Assembly: GCA_041653835.1 (NCBI GenBank)
Contig: JBAZEP010000011.1
Span: 1-46,464, forward strand
Origin: UBA10183 sp041653835
GTDB lineage: Bacteria; Omnitrophota; Gorgyraeia; Gorgyraeales; Gorgyraeaceae
Length of the DNA stretch: 46,464 nt
Direction: 5' to 3'
The translations under genes were made by a program, and so were the position numbers. Shown here one piece after another: positions 1 to 7,521 of this stretch (positions are counted from its first letter, which is position 1; each line of letters begins with the position of its first letter). The notes below the pieces were generated by a model. It saw nothing but the letters and a program-made list of their open reading frames with translations. It made no database searches and was not told the origin of the DNA.

Positions 1-1
1 A

Positions 2-253
2 AAAGAAGAAATTTTTATAACGCTTTATTATAGAAGGGCTTTCGGAGAGGAACTGGACGACCTTTTCGGCAGCGGTCGCCCCCACCCGACCGCTGCCGAA
101 AAGGCAGCAGTACAAGAGGACAAAAAAAATCCCCCTATCAGTACTGATAGGGGGAACAAAACACACTTGGCTCCAGGGTCCGAATCATCTCGAACCATTG
201 ATATAATCTTACCAAATACAATTCACGGCTGCAAGAACAAAAATCTTTCGTAG
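2..253 (+). CDS. possible 3' end of an unidentified gene running into the left inverted repeat
   Basis: A frame is open from the window edge to a TAG at 251-253 (83 residues). The first part (IFITLYYRRAFGEELDDLFG) could be a genuine protein end. The rest is encoded by the hairpin at 61-104, the palindrome at 131-154 and, from about residue 56, the left repeat arm. If real, the gene's original 3' end was replaced when the element arrived. I do not recognise the protein, and chance openness is quite possible over this length. Confidence 0.2.
   Translation, partial: KEEIFITLYYRRAFGEELDDLFGSGRPHPTAAEKAAVQEDKKNPPISTDRGNKTHLAPGSESSRTIDIILPNTIHGCKNKNLS
61..104. repeat. 18-bp stem hairpin with C-rich 8-nt loop
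   Basis: Positions 61-78 and 87-104 are perfect reverse complements, with the loop CCCCCACC at 79-86. The design (long perfect stem, C-rich 8-nt loop) matches the hairpin inside the repeat arms at 275-320, whose loop is CCCCTACC. The stem sequences differ. No T-run follows on the plus strand, so it is not a plus-strand terminator. Confidence 0.7.
121..154 (-). terminator. 24-bp perfect palindrome, terminator-like on the minus strand
   Basis: 131-154 is a perfect 24-bp palindrome (arm CCCCCTATCAGT). On the minus strand it is followed by ATTTTTTTT (130-122), the layout of an intrinsic terminator for transcription leaving the element leftward. On the plus strand it is followed by AACAAAAC and would not terminate. 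It may equally be a dispersed palindrome. Confidence 0.4.
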
Positions 254-501
254 GGCTCAACATATGGCGCTCGGCAGTCATCTGGCGGGTTTGCCCCTAC
301 CCAAACCCGCCAGATGACTGTGTCCGCCTCACCTATATAAGTCACAGAGAAGGCGGCCACTATCCCGCCTAACACCTGTCTTAAACACTCGTTACGGCGA
401 GATGCCGAGCCTTCCTTCTATCAATGCTTCCATGGTACATTAGCTTAATCACTAGCTTCGTGCTAATAACGCCTCTTGTGTTCAGTACTTCAAGCTCAAA
501 A
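168..501. repeat. left arm of a perfect 334-bp inverted repeat
   Basis: Every base from 168 to 501 is the reverse complement of 4201-4534 (paired positions sum to 4702). I checked the full length by eye and saw no mismatch. The arms diverge abruptly at 167/4535 and 502/4200. I see no transposase, integrase or known terminal motif in the arm. A 46-base hairpin lies inside at 275-320. No target-site duplication is visible: the left flank ends CACACT and the right flank begins GTTTTA. Confidence 0.95.
275..320. repeat. 19-bp hairpin inside the left arm (mirror copy 4382-4427)
   Basis: Stem 275-293 pairs perfectly with 302-320 around the loop CCCCTACC. Because the arms are inverted copies, the same hairpin recurs at 4382-4427. 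A nested hairpin inside a long inverted repeat could be a protein-binding or nicking site. That is inference. Confidence 0.75.
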
Positions 502-527
502 GACTCCAAAAAGTTTTTATATTTTTA

Positions 528-555
528 TTGACAAAATAAATATATGTTATACTAT
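528..555 (+). promoter_or_regulatory. promoter of the inverted-repeat-enclosed gene
   Basis: TTGACA (528-533), a 16-bp spacer and TACTAT (550-555). The site lies inside the repeat-bounded segment, so an inversion or transposition would carry promoter and gene together. Confidence 0.6.
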
Positions 556-580
556 GTTATAGTGTTATACAATGTTATAG
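545..580 (+). promoter_or_regulatory. tandem 18-bp direct repeats over the -10 and up to the RBS (operator candidate)
   Basis: TGTTATACTATGTTATAG (545-562) is followed directly by TGTTATACAATGTTATAG (563-580), one mismatch in 18. Each contains two TGTTATA units, at 545, 555, 563 and 573, about one helical turn apart. The second copy ends in the G that opens the GGAGG ribosome site (580-584). The placement suits autorepression by the helix-turn-helix protein encoded immediately downstream (inference). Confidence 0.6.
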
Positions 581-589
581 GAGGCGACA

Positions 590-3500
590 ATGAATGATAT
601 TGTTAAAAGATTAAAAGAATATTCGTATCAAAACAACTTCAGCCAGGTTGAGCTTGCAAAAGAATTGGGCGTTAGTTTCCAAACTGTAAACAGATGGTTT
701 AATAATAAAGTAGCACCGAGTGATTTACAATTGAATAAGGTGCGAAAACTCCTTAAGAGAACCTCTGGGAAGCTAAATGCTGAATTTCTGGAAAGCGCAA
801 CAAAAAATCTTCTCCTGGCAAGAGCTTTTAAATTTAATGACCCTTTACAAAAAAGGATTTATGATGGACTAATGCAAATTGGAGAAGAACCTGCGGCATT
901 TTATATAGATGCGTGTCGAATTATGAATCAAGTTAAAACCGAAGAGGAATTTAAAAACCCTGTTTCACTAGTTTGCCACGCTTTAAGGGAAATTGATAGT
1001 TCTTTACGTTCAGTATTAAGACCATTGGGAAATAATCCAAAGATGGAAGGTCACGAGAAAACTAGAAAAACAATCAAGGAGGCTTTTAATATCGTTGATG
1101 AAGAAAAAATAGAGAAAATTGAAAACATTATTCACAACGAAGGAAGAAAAAAAGAAATTAAGAATATCTTAGTTGCATTGGGCATAGGCGAAGGAGAGCA
1201 AGTTGCTAAAAAGTGGCTAAGTTTTAACCTGCAAAAACTTGCTCACAGAAATAGCCTTTCAAAACCAAGGATAGTCGATGAAGAATTTATAAATTTTTGG
1301 GGTGAAGCTCAAAATTTGTTTGATGCTTTATTGCAAAGGTTTAAAGATAATTATACTTTTTATATGCACAGAGTTGATGAAATAACTTCAATCAGCTATC
1401 CAGGTTCAAAAGAAATTAGAATATTGAAAAATGAGATTCCAAATAATTTTGTAACTCAAAACTATTTTTTCAACAAATTAAAAGACAAATCTCCCGTTTG
1501 GATAGGTTTATTAGAAAAAAACGATTTTTTTAAATGCCCCCCTGAGCCTGAATATGATTCGGATAAGAAATTGGCTTATTATTTAGTTTGGCCTACCTCT
1601 CGTTATTTAGCTCATGTCAGTTCATTAAAAGCATTTGACCCTGCTGAAATCTTCCGGATAGTCAAGAGTATACCGAGGACAAGAAATACTAGAGTACACA
1701 TAGATTTGATAGATTGTGCCATTAATTTACCTCCAAGATATGCAAAAGAATTTGTGGAGGACGCAGAGGAATGGTTAAACTTGCCATTTCAACATTTTCT
1801 CCCGGAAAAACTGGCCTTATTGATTATTCATTTGTTTGAAGGGGAAGAAATAGAAAAGGCAATCCAATTAACAAAGGCGCTATTTGAAGTAAAAGCAGAT
1901 TTAAGGAAACCAAGGAAAGCAAAATTGAGAATTCCAATTGATCCGAAGGTTAGATTTGAAACTTGGGACTATGAAGACGAACTTAATAAAATCATTCCTA
2001 TTTTGGTAAAAAAGAGTGGTACCAAGGCGTTAGAATGTATTTCTGATTTATTTGAAGACGCCTTAACCATTAGAAGCCAAAGTAATAAAGTTAAAGGTTA
2101 TGAGGATTATTCTTATATGTGGTGTAGTACAATCTCTGCTAATATTCATCGTTCGCGAAATATATTAGAAATATTGATGGTAAGTGTATACAAAACTGCT
2201 AAAGAATTGGTTTCCGTTGACAAAGAAAAATTTGCTTTAGTAATTAAGACTATGGAGCAAAGGCAATGGAATGCATTTCAAAGAATAGCGCTGATTATTT
2301 TATTGGAATTTCCAGATTTGGCTCCAGAATTAATAGCTAGAAAACTATTGGACAAAAAGCTTTTTGATGCTGAATGGGCAAGAAACGAATATTGGCCGTT
2401 GGCTACTAAAACGTTAAACATTCTTCCTCCTGATCAGCAAAATATGATATTAAAATGGATTGAAGATGGTCCAAAGTATGAGACTTCTGATCAAGGGAAA
2501 AAAGTTTGGCAAAAAGATAGATTCGGTTGGATTAGCCATTGGCTTAAAGAACCTTGGAAGTCAAAGTATGAGAGTTTGAGTAAAGAATTTGGTTCTCCGA
2601 GCTCACCCGAAGTCTTTCGAATTACCACTGAGTGGGTGGGGCCAACTAGCCCTAAAACTAAAGATGATTTAAAATTAATGTCCCCTCAAGAGATTATCTC
2701 TTTTCTGAAAGTCTGGAGAGCTCCTGATACCATGCGAGGAGATTCTATGGAGGGACTAGGTCGTGTATTATCTTCAATAATTGCTGAAGAACCTCAGAAA
2801 TTCTCTCTTGTTTTGACCGAGTTAAAGGGAGTTGATCCAACATATGCGAGATCGGCTTTGGAGGGCTTCGAGAAAGCTGTTAAAGAAGATCGCCCCTTCG
2901 AATGGGATAAAGTAATAGATTTATGCAAATGGATTGTCGAACAACCACGACAAATACCAGGAAGAAAAAATGCATCTGGTCATCTTGACTTCGATCCTGA
3001 TTGGAGTTGGACAAGAAAACAAATTGGTCGTCTTTTTGAGGTAGCTTTTGAAAAAGTTTCAATCCCGATTAAATTTCGTGATTCTGTTTGGCCTATTATG
3101 AGGATTTTAACTGATGATCCAGATCCTGCTCCGGATGATGTCACGGAACCAGCAACAGGTTCGATTAATTCGGTTCGCGGAGTTGCAATGCACGCCATTA
3201 TAAGATATGCTTTGTGGATAAGAAGAAATTTTGAAAAGAATGAAGACGCTCCGAAATTGAATGCTGGTTTTGAAGAAATGAAAGAAGTAAAAGGCATACT
3301 AGAAGAAAAATTAAATCCAGACATAGAAAAAACATTGGCAATTCAATCTGTCTATGGACAATGGCTTCCTTGGTTAGTTTTATTAGATCCTGCCTGGGTA
3401 ACAATAAATCTACATAAAATATTTCCAAAAGAAAAACAATTGAATCAATTTCGTGATGCTGCTTGGGGGACATACATAGTTTTTTGTCATCCTTATGACA

Positions 3501-4186
3501 ATATTCTTGATGTTATAAAAAATGAATATACTACAGCGATTGAACGAATTGATGGTTCTGAAGAGTTTGATACAGCAGAAAATGGTCTTTCGGAGCACAT
3601 AATGACCTATGCCTATAGAGGTAAAGTAAATATTGATGACCCCAAAGATTTATTTTCATTATTTTTTGCAAAAGCTTCACTTTCTTTAAGGAAAACAAGC
3701 ATTGAATTTCTGGGTAGAGTTTTATATAACTCAGAGGGTGAAGTACCTGTAAAGATTAAAGAGCAATTTAAAAGAATTTGGGAAAAGAGAGTAGAATTTT
3801 ATCGAAAAGAAAAACAAGGTAATGAAATTCAAGAATTAAATGGCTTTGGTTGGTGGTATGCATCAGGCAAGCTAGGTGAGCCATGGGCCTTGGAGCAGTT
3901 AATATTGAGCCTTAAGATGGGTGTCTTACCCGACCCCGAACAATTTGTTATTGACCGTTTAGAGAAGAATGTTAGTGCTTACCCGCTACTAGTGGCTCAA
4001 GCTTTAATTTTAATAATCGATAATAGTGAGGATGAGTGGCTTATTACTAGCTCCAAAAAAGAAATAAGAAAAATAACAGAGGTTGTTTATAATAATTTCG
4101 ATAGCATAACAAAAAAAATGGGTAAAGATTTAATTAATAGGCTTGTAGCTAAAGGTTATCTTGAGATTAGGAGTTTGTTGAATTAA
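590..4186 (+). CDS. large HTH-domain protein of unknown function, sole gene of the inverted-repeat element
   Basis: 1198 residues. Residues about 5-56 form an XRE/Cro-type helix-turn-helix (SQVELAKELGVSFQTVNRWF at 18-37). The remainder looks like a long alpha-helical, HEAT-like scaffold rich in W, R and E with no signal peptide or membrane segment. I see no Walker A motif, no transposase DDE or HUH motif and no recombinase tyrosine or serine signature. A stretch LAHRNSL near residue 217 is faintly HEPN-like but is not a claim. GGAGG at 580-584 lies five bases before the ATG, which fixes the start. The gene is visibly AT-rich, using AAA, GAA and ATT codons freely, unlike genes from 4620 on, which points to transfer. 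A phage-defence or element-maintenance role is possible but unproven. Confidence 0.85.
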   Translation: MNDIVKRLKEYSYQNNFSQVELAKELGVSFQTVNRWFNNKVAPSDLQLNKVRKLLKRTSGKLNAEFLESATKNLLLARAFKFNDPLQKRIYDGLMQIGEEPAAFYIDACRIMNQVKTEEEFKNPVSLVCHALREIDSSLRSVLRPLGNNPKMEGHEKTRKTIKEAFNIVDEEKIEKIENIIHNEGRKKEIKNILVALGIGEGEQVAKKWLSFNLQKLAHRNSLSKPRIVDEEFINFWGEAQNLFDALLQRFKDNYTFYMHRVDEITSISYPGSKEIRILKNEIPNNFVTQNYFFNKLKDKSPVWIGLLEKNDFFKCPPEPEYDSDKKLAYYLVWPTSRYLAHVSSLKAFDPAEIFRIVKSIPRTRNTRVHIDLIDCAINLPPRYAKEFVEDAEEWLNLPFQHFLPEKLALLIIHLFEGEEIEKAIQLTKALFEVKADLRKPRKAKLRIPIDPKVRFETWDYEDELNKIIPILVKKSGTKALECISDLFEDALTIRSQSNKVKGYEDYSYMWCSTISANIHRSRNILEILMVSVYKTAKELVSVDKEKFALVIKTMEQRQWNAFQRIALIILLEFPDLAPELIARKLLDKKLFDAEWARNEYWPLATKTLNILPPDQQNMILKWIEDGPKYETSDQGKKVWQKDRFGWISHWLKEPWKSKYESLSKEFGSPSSPEVFRITTEWVGPTSPKTKDDLKLMSPQEIISFLKVWRAPDTMRGDSMEGLGRVLSSIIAEEPQKFSLVLTELKGVDPTYARSALEGFEKAVKEDRPFEWDKVIDLCKWIVEQPRQIPGRKNASGHLDFDPDWSWTRKQIGRLFEVAFEKVSIPIKFRDSVWPIMRILTDDPDPAPDDVTEPATGSINSVRGVAMHAIIRYALWIRRNFEKNEDAPKLNAGFEEMKEVKGILEEKLNPDIEKTLAIQSVYGQWLPWLVLLDPAWVTINLHKIFPKEKQLNQFRDAAWGTYIVFCHPYDNILDVIKNEYTTAIERIDGSEEFDTAENGLSEHIMTYAYRGKVNIDDPKDLFSLFFAKASLSLRKTSIEFLGRVLYNSEGEVPVKIKEQFKRIWEKRVEFYRKEKQGNEIQELNGFGWWYASGKLGEPWALEQLILSLKMGVLPDPEQFVIDRLEKNVSAYPLLVAQALILIIDNSEDEWLITSSKKEIRKITEVVYNNFDSITKKMGKDLINRLVAKGYLEIRSLLN

Positions 4187-4200
4187 GGCTGGTATACTGT

Positions 4201-4534
4201 TTTTGAGCTTGAAGTACTGAACACAAGAGGCGTTATTAGCACGAAGCTAGTGATTAAGCTAATGTACCATGGAAGCATTGATAGAAGGAAGGCTCGGCAT
4301 CTCGCCGTAACGAGTGTTTAAGACAGGTGTTAGGCGGGATAGTGGCCGCCTTCTCTGTGACTTATATAGGTGAGGCGGACACAGTCATCTGGCGGGTTTG
4401 GGTAGGGGCAAACCCGCCAGATGACTGCCGAGCGCCATATGTTGAGCCCTACGAAAGATTTTTGTTCTTGCAGCCGTGAATTGTATTTGGTAAGATTATA
4501 TCAATGGTTCGAGATGATTCGGACCCTGGAGCCA
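4201..4534. repeat. right arm of the perfect 334-bp inverted repeat
   Basis: Exact reverse complement of 168-501. It begins 15 bases after the stop codon of the enclosed gene and ends at CTGGAGCCA (4534). Outside, the flank starts GTTTTAG. The left flank has CAAAAC five bases outside its arm, so a weak extension of the pairing with a 5-nt offset is possible. The stretch 4187-4619 holds only this arm and about 85 bp of AT-rich spacer in which I see no clear promoter. Confidence 0.95.
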
Positions 4535-4619
4535 GTTTTAGTGAAGTGCCAACAATCCAAATAAAAAAACAGGGTAATTAAATCGCAGTTAACCGTAGTA
4601 AAACAAAAAGGAAAATAAC

Positions 4620-4781
4620 ATGGCGTTTCAAGATCGTGGTTTTGGCGGAAGGCCAAGAGAGATGCACAAGGTAACTTGTTCAGAATGCAAGAAAGAATGC
4701 GAAGTCCCTTTCAAGCCCAGCGGAGATCGCCCGGTATATTGCAAAGAGTGTTTCGCGAAGCGGAAAGACAGCGGCCGCTAA
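4620..4781 (+). CDS. small CxxC-x17-CxxC zinc-ribbon protein
   Basis: 53 residues. C20-x2-C23 and C41-x2-C44 are separated by exactly 17 residues, matching the small CxxC-x17-CxxC family found in many uncultured bacteria. A further Cys at 27 lies between the pairs. The four cysteines very likely bind one zinc. The N-terminus is Gly/Arg-rich (FQDRGFGGRPRE), consistent with nucleic-acid contact, which is inference. AAGGA lies upstream of the ATG. This is the first gene right of the inserted element, so its native promoter may have been separated from it. Cellular role unknown. Confidence 0.8.
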   Translation: MAFQDRGFGGRPREMHKVTCSECKKECEVPFKPSGDRPVYCKECFAKRKDSGR

Positions 4782-4818
4782 AAGCCGTTGTCTCAAAGCT
4801 GTAAAAGATACATCCAAA

Positions 4819-5082
4819 ATGTGGCACGCCTATATCCTAAAATGTAGCGATAATTCCCTCTACACAGGCGTGACCACAGATGTATCCCGCCGTGTCAAAG
4901 AGCATAATTCCGGCAAAGGCGGCAGTTATACCAGAAGCCACCTTCCGGTAAAACTTTTATACCAGGAAAACCATTCCACTAGATCCAAGGCATTAAAAAG
5001 AGAAATCCAGATCAAACGTTTGCCCCGGTCCCAGAAGCTCTCTCTGATAGAAAACAACAAGAAAATCCTTAAAAAATTTTGA
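4819..5082 (+). CDS. GIY-YIG domain protein (UPF0213 type)
   Basis: 87 residues, a single GIY-YIG nuclease fold. The two signature strands appear as Y5-I-L and Y15-T-G, with R24 and E62 (in ALKREIQIK) in the positions of the catalytic Arg and metal-binding Glu. Length and the KxxIKRLxRxQKLxLI tail fit the small stand-alone YhbQ/UPF0213 family, whose members are thought to act on DNA. It lies 37 bp after the zinc-ribbon gene on the same strand. The only ATG fitting the domain start is used. Family certain, biological role not. Confidence 0.85.
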   Translation: MWHAYILKCSDNSLYTGVTTDVSRRVKEHNSGKGGSYTRSHLPVKLLYQENHSTRSKALKREIQIKRLPRSQKLSLIENNKKILKKF

Positions 5083-5157
5083 ACCCTTTTCATTACCCCT
5101 TCATCTAAATTAGTGAAAGAAGCAGTAAACACATAAGGGATCGGAAAGGAGGCAGTC

Positions 5158-6183
5158 ATGTTTAAGAAAAAGCAGGAAAAACTAGACAGCCGGAAAATGA
5201 TGGAGATATACAAAGAATTGGGTACTCCCGGTGAGGCGCATAAGCTGTTAGCGAAGCTGGAAGGAAGCTGGAGCGCCAGGACCAGGAACTGGATTGAACC
5301 AGGAAAACCCGCTATCGAGTCTATGGGATCCAGTGAGAGGAAAATGATCCTCGGAGGCCGTTACCTGCAGGAAGAATATACAGGCGATATAATGGGCAAT
5401 CCTTTCAGAGGCATCAGTCTTACCGGATATGATAATCATAGGAAAAAATATTTTATGATCTGGGTAGATTCAATGAGTACAAGATTCTTTGTATTTGAAG
5501 GTAACATAGCCTCCGATGGGAAAACGATAACGTTATCAGGTCTGGCAGATGATCCCGTAAGGGGGAAGGTCAACTGGCGTTCCGTGATCAGGGTTATCAA
5601 TGATAATACGCAGGCCTTCGAGATGTCGGGTACCGACAAACACGGCATAGAGGAAAAAATGGAGATCACGTATAATCGCAAGACGGAGGAAGAAATCCTC
5701 ATTACGCGGATATTCGACGCGCCGGCAGAGGTCCTGTTCAAGGAATGGACTGACCCCGAACACCTGAAGAGATGGTGGGGGCCGAGAGGTTTTACATTAC
5801 CTGTTTATACCGCGGATCTTAAACCTGGGGGCGTAACTCATTATTGTATGCGTTCGCCCGAAGGCAAAGATTATTGCGGCATAGGCACATTCAGAGAAAT
5901 AACCTCTCCGGAACGCATTGTGTATAATGACGCGTTCGCGGATGAAAAGGGCAATCCTGTCTCGGCGGCTTATTACGGGCTAAACACTGGTTGGCCGATG
6001 GAAACAAAGGTCAGTGTAACTTTCGAGGAACAGGAAGGAGGCAAAACAAAATTGACCCTCAGGCACACCGCTCCAGGCGCGCCTGCGTCAGAACTCAAAC
6101 TATGCAGGGAGGGTTGGAGCGAGTCTCTTGACAAGTTAGCTGAGGAACTGGCCAGATCCTGCGTGGAACTCGGCATTTGTTAG
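5158..6183 (+). CDS. DUF1579 - SRPBCC/AHSA1 two-domain fusion
   Basis: 341 residues. Residues about 20-175 match DUF1579 (LAKLEGSW, then GGRYLQEEYTG and GYDNHRKKYFMIWVDSM). Residues about 180-335 are an SRPBCC domain of the AHSA1 type (FDAPAEVLFKEWTDPEHLKRWWGP, typical of activator-of-Hsp90-like proteins). Each is usually a separate soluble protein of about 150 residues. Both have lipocalin- or START-like pockets for small hydrophobic ligands, but no ligand can be named. AAAGGAGG at 5145-5152 fixes the start. A terminator follows the gene, making it a monocistron. Confidence 0.8.
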   Translation: MFKKKQEKLDSRKMMEIYKELGTPGEAHKLLAKLEGSWSARTRNWIEPGKPAIESMGSSERKMILGGRYLQEEYTGDIMGNPFRGISLTGYDNHRKKYFMIWVDSMSTRFFVFEGNIASDGKTITLSGLADDPVRGKVNWRSVIRVINDNTQAFEMSGTDKHGIEEKMEITYNRKTEEEILITRIFDAPAEVLFKEWTDPEHLKRWWGPRGFTLPVYTADLKPGGVTHYCMRSPEGKDYCGIGTFREITSPERIVYNDAFADEKGNPVSAAYYGLNTGWPMETKVSVTFEEQEGGKTKLTLRHTAPGAPASELKLCREGWSESLDKLAEELARSCVELGIC

Positions 6184-6210
6184 CGAAGCCGGGCGCCATG
6201 TAGTTATAAT

Positions 6211-6253
6211 CCCGGGCAAATAGGTTACTTTATCTGCCCGGGGTTTTTGTTTT
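6211..6253 (+). terminator. intrinsic terminator after the DUF1579-SRPBCC gene
   Basis: CCCGGGCA (6211-6218) pairs with TGCCCGGG (6235-6242), followed by a T-rich run from 6244. A classic Rho-independent terminator. Confidence 0.85.
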
Positions 6254-6272
6254 TTCCGCGTTTAATTTGGTG

Positions 6273-6278
6273 TATAAT
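6273..6278 (+). promoter_or_regulatory. -10 box exactly 6 nt before the DUF523 ATG (leaderless promoter)
   Basis: Perfect TATAAT, then CATAAC, then ATG at 6285. A normal start site seven bases past the -10 would be the A of the ATG. The -35 is poor (a T-rich stretch around 6247-6255). No Shine-Dalgarno sequence is present, as expected for a leaderless mRNA. Confidence 0.6.
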
Positions 6279-6284
6279 CATAAC

Positions 6285-6797
6285 ATGAAACCCGTGATAC
6301 TTTTAAGTAAATGCCTGGATTCAGCCAGGTGCAGGTGGGATGGGGAGATAATAGAGGATAAGTTTATTGAAAAACTCAAACCCCGCGTCACTTTCGTGAC
6401 TGTCTGTCCGGAACTTAAAATAGGGCTTGGCGTGCCGCGGGACAAGATAAGGATAGTATCCCGGAAAGGCTGCCACAGGCTGATGCAACTGAATACTGGC
6501 AAAGATTTGACGGAAAAAATGAATAAATTCACGGCCGCTTACATGGCTTCCATCAAGAGAGCGGATGGTTTTATATTAAAAGACCGGTCTCCTTCCTGCG
6601 GCATAAAAAATGTAAAGGTTTATTCCAGCCTGAGATCCAGAGTTCCTGTAAAAAAGTTTTCAGGGTTTTTTGGGAAAGCTGTATTGGAAAATTTTCCCGG
6701 TACCCCGGTAGAAACAGACGCGAGGCTCAAGAATCCAGCTATACAGCGGCGTTTTATTGAACGGGTATTCGCGCGTGCCCTCAAAAAGCCGGCGTAA
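6285..6797 (+). CDS. DUF523 family protein
   Basis: 170 residues, soluble. The N-terminal ILLSKCLDSARCRWDG, the VCPELKIGLGVPR block and the KDRSPSCGIK motif are the conserved cysteine-containing segments of DUF523 (the N-terminal half of YbgA-like proteins). Activity is not established. I start at ATG 6285 because the in-frame TTG at 6267 precedes the -10 box and adds residues unlike the family. The gene lies between the terminator at 6211-6253 and the promoter at 6804-6832, so it is probably monocistronic. Confidence 0.85.
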   Translation: MKPVILLSKCLDSARCRWDGEIIEDKFIEKLKPRVTFVTVCPELKIGLGVPRDKIRIVSRKGCHRLMQLNTGKDLTEKMNKFTAAYMASIKRADGFILKDRSPSCGIKNVKVYSSLRSRVPVKKFSGFFGKAVLENFPGTPVETDARLKNPAIQRRFIERVFARALKKPA

Positions 6798-6803
6798 AAT
6801 ATA

Positions 6804-6832
6804 TTGCAGGGCTTTTTTGCGTAGAGTATAAT
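6804..6832 (+). promoter_or_regulatory. promoter of the GAF-mgtE-BASS operon
   Basis: TTGCAG (6804-6809), 17-bp spacer, TATAAT (6827-6832). The ATG at 6859 lies 26 bases downstream with AAAAGGAG between, a conventional leader. Confidence 0.75.
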
Positions 6833-6858
6833 AAAGTCATATAAAAAAGGAGCCTGAA

Positions 6859-7512
6859 ATGGAATCGTCTATCAATCCAAAAGATATCCCTGTTCCCCGG
6901 GAAATAAAGGATAAATGGCAGAATATAGTGAATATACTGGTCAGGGTAATGAAGGTGCCTGTCGCGTTGATCATGAGGGTCGAGTTCCCGTCTTTTACTG
7001 TTTTCCAGGCGGGCGAATCCAAGGAGAATCCTTTCAAGCCCGGCCAGGAATTTAAACTGCCCGCGGGTATCTATTGCGAAAAAACTATGAAGACCAAAGA
7101 GAAAAACCTGATTCCGAACGCGCTCAAAGATCCCGAATGGGATAAGAATCCAAGCATAGCCGCGGGGCTTATTTCCTATATCGGGGTCCCTATATTTTAT
7201 CCGGACAAAAATATTTTCGGCACCCTGTGCGTCCTGGATAATAAAGAAAATTCTTATTCCAAAGATTTTGAAGACGTTATGGTGCAGTTCAAGGGGATTA
7301 TAGAAAGTCACCTGGAACTTTTATGGCAGAAAGTGATTTTTGAAGATCTGTTCAGCCGGCAAAAAGAAACCGAAACACACCTGAAAGACAAGATAGAAGA
7401 ACTGGAGGCCATCAACAGGATTTGTATTGACCGTGAACTCAGGATGGTTGAGTTAAAAGAAAAAATAGCAAAACTGGAAGAAGAAATAAAGCAGGCTCGC
7501 CGGAACGGATAA
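6859..7512 (+). CDS. GAF domain protein with C-terminal coiled coil, no output domain
   Basis: 217 residues. Residues about 15-165 fit a GAF domain (SYIGVPIFYPDKNIFGTLCV is the characteristic core). Residues about 170-215 form a charged coiled coil of the kind that normally links a GAF sensor to a histidine kinase or cyclase. The protein stops there, so it either signals through a partner or is a truncated sensor. No frameshift remnant of a kinase is visible downstream, since mgtE begins nine bases after the stop. Ligand unknown. Co-transcription with mgtE would be compatible with a role in ion homeostasis, but that is inference. Confidence 0.75.
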   Translation: MESSINPKDIPVPREIKDKWQNIVNILVRVMKVPVALIMRVEFPSFTVFQAGESKENPFKPGQEFKLPAGIYCEKTMKTKEKNLIPNALKDPEWDKNPSIAAGLISYIGVPIFYPDKNIFGTLCVLDNKENSYSKDFEDVMVQFKGIIESHLELLWQKVIFEDLFSRQKETETHLKDKIEELEAINRICIDRELRMVELKEKIAKLEEEIKQARRNG

Positions 7513-7521
7513 CTTTAAAAT

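Noticed and set aside
590..4186. Transposase or recombinase function for the enclosed gene
   Set aside because: I looked for DDE, HUH-Tyr, tyrosine- and serine-recombinase patterns and found none that I could defend. Left as unknown.
4490..4534. tRNA 3' end in the repeat arm (GGTTCGAG ... CCA)
   Set aside because: The T-loop-like GGTTCGAG is not flanked by a pairable 5-bp stem, and no acceptor, D or anticodon arm can be folded upstream.
162..4541. Target-site duplication around the inverted-repeat element
   Set aside because: Bases outside the arms (CACACT left, GTTTTA right) do not repeat directly. Only a weak inverted similarity (CAAAAC/GTTTTAG, offset by five) is present.
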